This document shows positions 1 to 3,848 of a stretch of DNA of 5,621 nt, one piece after another; the stretch's first letter is position 1, and each line of letters opens with the position of its first letter. The stretch lies in the NCBI GenBank assembly GCA_025356925.1, contig JANXQE010000779.1:1-5621 (forward strand), read 5' to 3'. Made by a program: the position numbers and the translations under genes. The stretch comes from Limisphaerales bacterium. GTDB taxonomy: Bacteria; Verrucomicrobiota; Verrucomicrobiia; Limisphaerales; UBA8199. The notes beneath the pieces are model-generated. The model saw nothing but the letters and a program-made list of their open reading frames with translations, made no database searches and was not told the origin of the DNA.

Positions 1-261
1 CCCGAGGCAGTTCGCGCGATCGACAACTCTGGCGAGTTGCAGTGGCGGTTGGCCAATGCTTTGCGAGGCACTGGCGGATTTATCAAAGCCCTCGCCGGGT
101 GGCACGAAGCCCTGGATGCCAAGGCGTTCCAGTTAGAGCAGACCGCCGCGCAGATCACCACCGCCTTTCTAGTGCTCCTCAACGGGTTCATCGTGGCTTG
201 TATTTTCATCGGAATGTTTTTACCGCTGATCCAACTCTTGAACCAGGCAACTTTATGGTAG
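1..261 (+). CDS. GspF/PilC-like inner-membrane platform protein, C-terminal fragment
   Basis: This is the last 86 residues of a protein whose start lies left of the window; the frame is open from base 1 to the TAG at 259-261. The fragment has a helical, charged stretch ending in LDAKAFQLEQTAAQ, followed by one strong membrane segment (about residues 54-77, TTAFLVLLNGFIVACIFIGM and on) and a short tail ending in NQATLW. That layout is the usual C-terminus of the T2SSF domain in GspF/PilC, the polytopic protein that couples the cytoplasmic assembly ATPase to growth of the (pseudo)pilus. The three genes directly downstream are minor-pseudopilin-like and overlap it or each other, which strongly supports the call. 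Whether the machine is a type II secretion system or a type IV pilus cannot be decided from this fragment. An internal TTG at 37 is not a true start. Confidence 0.8.
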   Translation, partial: PEAVRAIDNSGELQWRLANALRGTGGFIKALAGWHEALDAKAFQLEQTAAQITTAFLVLLNGFIVACIFIGMFLPLIQLLNQATLW

Positions 262-635
262 TGCACCCGGCTCAACGCTCGTTGCGCCGCGATGGCTCGC
301 TCCTGATCGAGTTGCTCGTGGCGATGGCTATCCTGAGTGGTATCCTCCTCCCAATCGCTTATTCTGTCGCGTCGGAACGGCGTTTTGCCCGCGCGGCCTA
401 CCAGCGCGCCGTGGCCATGGAAATTGTCGATGGTGAAATGGAGGCGCTTGCCGCCGGAGGCTGGCGCGCTTTTACCAACGGCGTCACCGGTTACGCGATC
501 GATGCTCGGGCCGCGACCAATCTTCCTCCCGGAAGGTTCATCTTGACGATGACTACCGAAAAAGTGCGCCTCGAATGGCATCCGAATGTCAAACAGCACG
601 GCGGCGCGGTCGTGCGGGAGATGGGGCGCAGATGA
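255..635 (+). CDS. GspI/PilV-like minor pseudopilin
   Basis: A 126-residue protein with a class III (prepilin) signal. The leader of 14 residues ends in RRDG, and the predicted cleavage is before SLLIELLVAMAILSG, placing the conserved glutamate at mature position +5 (Glu19 of the precursor). The hydrophobic helix spans about residues 15-38. The globular part is small (about 90 residues) and ends VRLEWHPNVKQ and a basic tail, in line with the usual size of GspI/PilV. The ATG at 255 is chosen because it overlaps the upstream stop by 7 bases and gives a normal leader length. The frame is open further upstream to 42, but that part lies wholly inside the GspF-like gene and does not look like protein. 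The product should be processed by a prepilin peptidase and sit in the pseudopilus tip complex. Position in the operon favours GspI; the alternative is a PilV-type minor pilin. Confidence 0.78.
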   Translation: MVVHPAQRSLRRDGSLLIELLVAMAILSGILLPIAYSVASERRFARAAYQRAVAMEIVDGEMEALAAGGWRAFTNGVTGYAIDARAATNLPPGRFILTMTTEKVRLEWHPNVKQHGGAVVREMGRR

Positions 636-1393
636 AACTTCGACGGGAGTCCAACCAGACCAGAGGCGTGAGGGAGATGGATTGCGTCAGCGCTGGTCGA
701 AATCCGAAATCCGAAGGCCGAAGGCCGAAAGAAATCCGAAATCCGAAGACCGAATTCACAGGCGATCCAAAGAGTGGACCGCTCGTTGCTCAACGGCCCG
801 TTCGGCTTTCGGCCTTCGGGTTTCGGCCTTCGGGTTTCAAGGCCGCCGGTTCGACTCATCGCTACAGTCCAGAACCGGCACGGTCTTGCACCCGGCCCAG
901 CCGCCGTAACCGCGGCTACCTCCTCACCGAGGCGCTGGTCTATATCGGGTTGGTTTTTGTGCTGCTCGGGATCGGCTATGCCGCGATGTACCGTTCCATC
1001 GATAATTCGGTGGCGTTGCGCCGTAACGCCGATGATATTCTCCGCGCGATGCATGCCGGGGAACGATGGCGGGCGGACATCCGCCTCGCGACTCGCGACG
1101 TTGCTTGGGATAACCGCGGGGACGACCCGGTTCTTCGCTTGGAAGGTTCCACCAATCAGGTCAATTACCGCTTTACTGGGAGCGCTGTGTATCGCCGAAC
1201 CGGCACAGGCCCTTGGTCAAGGATTCTCGAGCACGTTGGATCTTCGTTGATGAAGCGCGAGCTGCGGCCGGCCGTTATCGTCTGGCGTTGGGAACTGGAA
1301 CTCCAACCTCAGGCGACCGGAAGCTTTAAACCGGGTCGGGTCCGTCCGCTGTTCACGTTCCTGGCCGTTCCGCCGTCCGCTGCTATGCCATGA
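632..1393 (+). CDS. GspJ/PilW-like minor pseudopilin with repeat-expanded leader
   Basis: A 253-residue protein starting at the ATG that overlaps the previous stop (ATGA, 632-635), with GGGG five bases upstream as a plausible ribosome binding site. The prepilin signal is unusually deep in the protein: RRNRG then YLLTEALVYIGLVFVLLGIG, so cleavage would follow Gly95 and Glu100 would be the +5 glutamate. The mature part is about 158 residues and includes the motifs RADIRLATRDVAW and VIVWRWELEL, consistent with a GspJ-type pseudopilin that bridges GspI and GspK at the tip. Residues about 23-69 of the leader are translated from a 7-bp repeat element (699-838) and read as Arg/Pro/Lys-rich and then Phe/Gly-rich sequence. 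No ATG, GTG or TTG lies in frame between the repeat and the cleavage site. The nearest later starts are GTG 668 and ATG 677, both still before the repeat. Either the long leader is tolerated or the gene is damaged. Confidence 0.7.
   Translation: MKLRRESNQTRGVREMDCVSAGRNPKSEGRRPKEIRNPKTEFTGDPKSGPLVAQRPVRLSAFGFRPSGFKAAGSTHRYSPEPARSCTRPSRRNRGYLLTEALVYIGLVFVLLGIGYAAMYRSIDNSVALRRNADDILRAMHAGERWRADIRLATRDVAWDNRGDDPVLRLEGSTNQVNYRFTGSAVYRRTGTGPWSRILEHVGSSLMKRELRPAVIVWRWELELQPQATGSFKPGRVRPLFTFLAVPPSAAMP
699..838. repeat. Inverted 7-bp TTCGG/CCGAA repeat element
   Basis: The left arm (699-757) is a run of GAAATCC (699, 706), GAAGGCC (713, 720), a GAAA spacer, GAAATCC (731, 738), GAAGACC (745) and GAATTC. 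The right arm (801-838) is the opposite orientation: TTCGGCT (801), TTCGGCC (808), TTCGGGT (815), TTCGGCC (822), TTCGGGT (829) and TTC. The arms are separated by 43 bases (758-800). Reverse-complementing the right arm gives GAAACCCGAAGGCCGAAA, which matches the left arm apart from T/C differences that still pair as G-U in RNA, so a long hairpin is possible. Similar units are, from memory, frequent between genes in Verrucomicrobiota and related genomes. Here the element lies inside the leader of the GspJ-like gene and keeps its frame open. Antisense readings of the element give spurious peptides such as FRPSAFGFRIS. Confidence 0.85.
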
Positions 1394-1653
1394 AGATTTC
1401 TCTTTCAAAACCTGGCCGAAGCCAAGCTGGAATGGCCGTGATCGTTGTGATCGGCATCCTGTCCATTATCCTGATTTTTGTGGCCGGCAACCTCCGTACC
1501 TTATACCTGCTCCGCAATGACTTGAGGCTCGTCGAGAGGCAACAGACCAATCGGCTTGCGACCGTGGGCCTGGTCCTGAACCCCCAACCTGTTACCAATG
1601 GTCTTCCGGGCGCTGGTGACCTCCATACATCCCCCGGGGCGCAACCCAAATGA
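1390..1653 (+). CDS. Short GspK/PilX-like pseudopilin-related membrane protein
   Basis: An 87-residue protein whose ATG overlaps the preceding stop (ATGA, 1390-1393). A 14-residue basic leader ending in SQAG precedes the membrane helix MAVIVVIGILSIILIFVAGN (residues 15-34). This resembles a prepilin signal in which the +5 residue is Val19 rather than Glu, and GspK is known for lacking the +5 glutamate. After the helix comes an amphipathic, probably coiled stretch (NLRTLYLLRNDLRLVERQQTNRL) and a low-complexity Pro/Gly/Asn tail. Full-length GspK is around 300 residues, so this is either a truncated GspK/PilX or a small lineage-specific subunit that keeps only the helix. Its place as the fourth gene in the overlapping operon supports a role in the pseudopilus. 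The operon seems to end here, though no terminator is obvious. Confidence 0.6.
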   Translation: MKISLSKPGRSQAGMAVIVVIGILSIILIFVAGNLRTLYLLRNDLRLVERQQTNRLATVGLVLNPQPVTNGLPGAGDLHTSPGAQPK

Positions 1654-1931
1654 GAGCCGCCTCCAGCACTGTCGATTGATGTGATTGTCCCTATGGATCG
1701 TCATCGCCGCGGCAAGCGCTGATACCCTCCCCTGATTTCTGACCAACCCCCTGCTTGTCCCTTCTTCGGCCTGGTCGTTACCCCCACGTGTTGAATTATC
1801 GATGGCGACGCGTGCGATCGAGCCGAACGGTCCCGACCAGCGGACCCCGCCCCGGCGATGCCTGGCATGGAAAACCAATGCAATCGCGGGGTTCGCTGCG
1901 TTGGGGTTGTTCGGCGACTTTCTGTTGGATC
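1654..1931. other. Gene-free stretch after the pseudopilin operon
   Basis: I find no convincing gene, RNA or terminator in these 278 bases. Several frames are open (for example + strand from 1802), but none shows a domain, a signal or a sensible start. The composition includes pyrimidine-rich runs around 1725-1770. It separates the end of the pseudopilin operon from two gene remnants on the opposite strand and may be decayed sequence. Confidence 0.5.
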
Positions 1932-2180
1932 TCACGCTCGATGGACACTCTGCACCGTGTCGCGCATCACCACGAGCAAACCGGACCAATCGGGCTCCGC
2001 GAACTGCCGGAAAGCAGCCATGATCCGGGCATGAATCCGCTGCTCGTTGGGCTGCCTCAGACGCACGACCAAGATGCCGTAATGGTCTTCGTCAGGGTGC
2101 TCTGAAAAGCCCTTGTCCGTCGTGACTAGCGTCCGCCGCTCGGTCTGTGCCAATGGCCAAAGCTCATCGTCGAAGATCCC
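1932..2180 (-). pseudogene. DUF5615 PIN-like protein, C-terminal fragment
   Basis: On the - strand an open frame of 82 codons runs from just after an in-frame TAA (2181-2183) to the stop at 1932. It reads GIFDDELWPLAQTERR, then LVTTDKGFSEHPDEDHYG, ILVVRLRQPNEQRIHARI, and ends LLVVMRDTVQSVHRA. This matches the second half of DUF5615 PIN-like proteins as I know them: an acidic D(E/D)xLW helix, the LVTxDxxF strand carrying a conserved aspartate of the PIN-type active site, a G(I/L)xxxRLR strand and a final VV strand. The first half, which should supply the N-terminal LLxDxN strand and about 40 residues, is missing and replaced by pseudopilin sequence in another frame. Such proteins often pair with a DUF433 antitoxin-like gene upstream; none is seen. 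The only start near the fragment's beginning is a TTG at 2153, inside the domain. Most likely a non-functional remnant. Confidence 0.7.
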
Positions 2181-2425
2181 TTATCGTTTGGTTCCCGGAT
2201 CTCGAGAACGTAGCTGCCGAAGTCGCCGACATACAGGTTCAGTCCAAGGCTGATTTGCCGCAGGTTATTCTGGCAAGCTGTCGTGTATGCTTTGTCCCTT
2301 GCCCTGTTGAAGGCCGGCAGCAGCAGCGCTGCCAGGATGGCGATGATCGCGATGACGACCAGGAGCTCGATCAGGGTGAAGGCAATCCGCGTCTCTGCTC
2401 GACGGCCTGCGAGCGTCGTTTTCAT
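2126..2425 (-). pseudogene. Truncated orphan pseudopilin (N-terminal half)
   Basis: Read on the - strand from the ATG at 2425, this gives 99 residues. The leader of 15 residues ends RIA, followed by FTLIELLVVIAIIAILAA with the +5 glutamate at Glu20, then LLLPAFNRARDKAY and the post-helix segment CQNNLRQISLGLNLYVGDFG. This is the N-terminal module of the DUF1559-like/H-X9-DG pseudopilins common in Verrucomicrobiota and Planctomycetota. Such proteins are normally 200-300 residues and end with an H-X9-DG motif, absent here. After about residue 80 the sequence (SSTMSFGHWHRPSGGR) loses resemblance to the family and overlaps, in another frame, the DUF5615 remnant. The frame extends upstream to 2494, but that part translates the 10-bp tandem repeat, so 2425 is the better start. 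Probably a broken gene; a short expressed product cannot be excluded. Confidence 0.65.
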
Positions 2426-2467
2426 GGCATTTACAGACGCTGACCCATCCAAGTCGAGCTGTCGATG

Positions 2468-2495
2468 TTGGCAAGGGTTGGCAAGGGTTGGCAAG
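2468..2495. repeat. 10-bp tandem repeat (TTGGCAAGGG, 2.8 copies)
   Basis: TTGGCAAGGG occurs at 2468 and 2478, with a partial third copy TTGGCAAG at 2488. The unit length equals about one helical turn, so each TGGCAA would face the same side of the DNA. The repeat lies 43-70 bases upstream of the ATG of the truncated - strand pseudopilin and in the divergent region shared with the + strand pseudopilin. The core TGGCAA recurs in the dyad at 2618-2643. It could be operator-like or simple slippage. Confidence 0.7.
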
Positions 2496-2520
2496 TCGCG
2501 TTTCCGCCGAACTTAAAGCG

Positions 2521-2592
2521 GTGTATCCTCCGTGCCGGCCGTTCACAAGCGACCAAATGGGTTCCAACGTCGTGACGGCATGGAGGATACAC
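2521..2592. repeat. Inverted repeat with 17-bp arms
   Basis: The left arm GTGTATCCTCCGTGCCG (2521-2537) matches the reverse complement of the right arm CGGCATGGAGGATACAC (2576-2592) at 16 of 17 positions, with a 38-base spacer. The one difference is G2532 against T2581, which forms a G-U pair in a + strand RNA but a C-A mismatch in a - strand RNA. A stable stem in the + strand transcript is therefore more likely. No T-run follows, so it does not look like a terminator. It lies about 100 bases before the H-X9-DG pseudopilin start and could be an RNA structure, the ends of a small defunct element, or a protein-binding site. Confidence 0.75.
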
Positions 2593-2617
2593 TGCTCTAA
2601 GTCACGCCTCTGGATGC

Positions 2618-2643
2618 TGGCAAATTCGGGAGATGATTTGCCA
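2618..2643. promoter_or_regulatory. Perfect 8-bp dyad (TGGCAAAT / ATTTGCCA)
   Basis: TGGCAAAT (2618-2625) and its exact reverse complement ATTTGCCA (2636-2643) are separated by 10 bases. Centre-to-centre spacing is 18 bp, close to two helical turns, as for many dimeric regulators. It lies 47 bases before the preferred ATG (2690) of the downstream pseudopilin, in the position of a promoter or 5' leader. The TGGCAA core is shared with the 10-bp repeats at 2468-2495. Regulatory function is inferred from symmetry and position only. Confidence 0.4.
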
Positions 2644-2689
2644 ATAAAAGGTGAGGGAACTGCAGCCTCTGGTCATCAAAATCATAAGA

Positions 2690-3499
2690 ATGACAAGCCG
2701 CCGCCGTCTCAACGCGCCTCGCTTGGCGCCCCTTTGGCTTTCCGCGTTCACCCTGATCGAGTTGCTCGTCGTCATCGCGATCATTGCCATCCTGGCGGCG
2801 ATGTTGTTGCCGGCCCTTTCCCGGGCTAAAGGCAGCGCCCAAGCGACCACCTGTTCCAACAACATCAAGCAGTTGGAGATGGCGTGGGTGCTGTACGCCG
2901 ATGATAACCAGGGTTCGCTGGTCAACAACTGCAGCATGGTGGATACGCGCACCTACCGCCAGAGCTGGGTTAACAATATTCAGGACTGGGGGACCAGCGT
3001 GGAAAACACGAACGCCGATTATGTGCGCAGCGGCAAACTGGCGCTCTACGTCAACAACAACGTGGGTGTTTATAAATGTCCCTCCGATCGATCGCTGGCT
3101 CAAAATGGCCCGCGGTTGCGCAGTTTCTCGATGAACGCGCTGGTTGGTGACCCGCTCGTCAGCCCGAACCGGTTCAACCCGTCGTGGGTCCAGTTCCTTA
3201 AAATGACTCAGATCCTCAGCCCGGCGAATTGTTACGTCTTCATCGAGGAACACCCCGATACCATCAACGATGGTTACTTTGTCAACACGTGGGACCAGCT
3301 CCGCTGGGGCAATTTGCCGGCCTCGGTTCACAACAGCTCAGGCAATCTTTCCTGGGCGGATGGTCACGTGGAGCGGCATCACTGGTTACCCAACACCGTG
3401 AGACCGCCCGTTAAAGGCGGCACGGGTGGAGGATTCATTCCCGTCCCTACCACCGATTATTTCTGGCTGAGAGAACGTTCCAGTACCAAGATCAATTGA
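2690..3499 (+). CDS. Orphan pseudopilin with H-X9-DG motif
   Basis: A 269-residue protein with a prepilin signal: a basic 19-residue leader ending in WLSA, then FTLIELLVVIAIIAILAA with the +5 glutamate at Glu24. The residue before the cleavage site is Ala, not the usual Gly, as in the truncated copy on the other strand. The family's NN(I/L)(K/R)Q segment follows the helix (about residues 56-60, after Cys55), then VYKCPSDRS with Cys130. Near the C-terminus His214 and Asp224-Gly225 form the H-X9-DG motif (VHNSSGNLSWADG), which defines the prepilin-type processing-associated H-X9-DG family. The ATG at 2690 gives a normal leader; the in-frame GTG at 2651 would add 13 residues and is possible. Neither has a strong ribosome binding site. 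Such proteins are numerous in Verrucomicrobiota and Planctomycetota, are expected to be exported and cut by prepilin peptidase, and their exact job is unknown. Confidence 0.88.
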   Translation: MTSRRRLNAPRLAPLWLSAFTLIELLVVIAIIAILAAMLLPALSRAKGSAQATTCSNNIKQLEMAWVLYADDNQGSLVNNCSMVDTRTYRQSWVNNIQDWGTSVENTNADYVRSGKLALYVNNNVGVYKCPSDRSLAQNGPRLRSFSMNALVGDPLVSPNRFNPSWVQFLKMTQILSPANCYVFIEEHPDTINDGYFVNTWDQLRWGNLPASVHNSSGNLSWADGHVERHHWLPNTVRPPVKGGTGGGFIPVPTTDYFWLRERSSTKIN

Positions 3500-3848
3500 G
3501 CCCGCCCGCGCCGGGCACCGGTAGCCCTGGCGAACGTCACGCTTCCACGTGCGCTGATTCTGCCTAGGTTTGATTGGGGGGGGCAGCGTCAGTTTTCCCG
3601 TGGCCGCGGTGGCGCGCGTGTCATGAATTTTAACGACGTGCAATCGAGTAATAGTTGCACTAACCTTGGCTTATCAAAGCCCAAAGCCGCCGCACGCTTG
3701 CGTCGTCTTGGCGCTTCTTAATAGACTCAGCCACTGGCGTGGATTTGGCCGTCGACAGCTTTCGCGGCCTGGGTCCGGCAGAAGTTCGAGTGTGGCCCTG
3801 GGACGGTGGGTGAGTCTTGGCCGGCAGAAAACAACAACATCGGAACCT
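3500..3848 (+). other. 349-bp gene-free region upstream of the secreted protein
   Basis: No gene is evident. Besides the candidate terminator at 3554-3596, the region holds a short inverted repeat, GTGCAA (3638-3643) and TTGCAC (3655-3660) with an 11-base loop. The frame of the downstream protein is open back to 3666, but those 61 codons are rich in Arg, Ser and Pro and would place the signal peptide mid-protein, so I treat them as untranslated leader. The promoter of the secreted protein gene probably lies here, but I cannot point to convincing -35/-10 boxes. I did not recognise a known riboswitch class. Confidence 0.45.
3554..3596 (+). terminator. Candidate intrinsic terminator
   Basis: CTGATTCTGCC (3554-3564) can pair with GGCAGCGTCAG (3582-3592): nine Watson-Crick pairs, one G-U and one mismatch. 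The loop is 17 bases and TTTT follows at 3593-3596. It lies 55 bases after the stop of the H-X9-DG pseudopilin gene, the right place for its terminator. The large loop, the mismatch and the short T-run make it only a moderate candidate. An 8-base G run (3576-3583) overlaps the loop and the start of the right arm. Confidence 0.4.

Noticed and set aside
42..254. In-frame extension of the GspI-like gene upstream of 255
   Set aside because: It overlaps the GspF-like coding sequence in another frame, is Arg/His-rich without protein character, and would bury the prepilin signal.
491..1054. A 187-codon - strand open frame with FRPSAFGFRIS-like peptide
   Set aside because: It is antisense to two pseudopilin genes, and its distinctive peptide is only the translation of the TTCGG repeat element.
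1802..2023. A + strand frame of 73 codons with a hydrophobic stretch (FAALGLFGDFLLDL)
   Set aside because: It has no recognisable domain or ribosome binding site and partly overlaps the DUF5615 remnant on the other strand, which is far more convincing.
2469..2485. Possible sigma-54 promoter (TGGCAAGGGTTGGCA)
   Set aside because: The GG and GC elements are one base too close for the strict -24/-12 spacing, and the resemblance follows from the 10-bp tandem repeat.
3685..3835. GC-rich stretch before the secreted-protein gene as a possible riboswitch
   Set aside because: Short matches such as GCCACTG occur, but the conserved cores of cobalamin, TPP, SAM or cyclic-di-GMP riboswitches are not present.
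3666..3848. 61-codon N-terminal extension of the secreted protein
   Set aside because: The signal peptide begins directly at the ATG at 3849, and the extension looks like untranslated leader.
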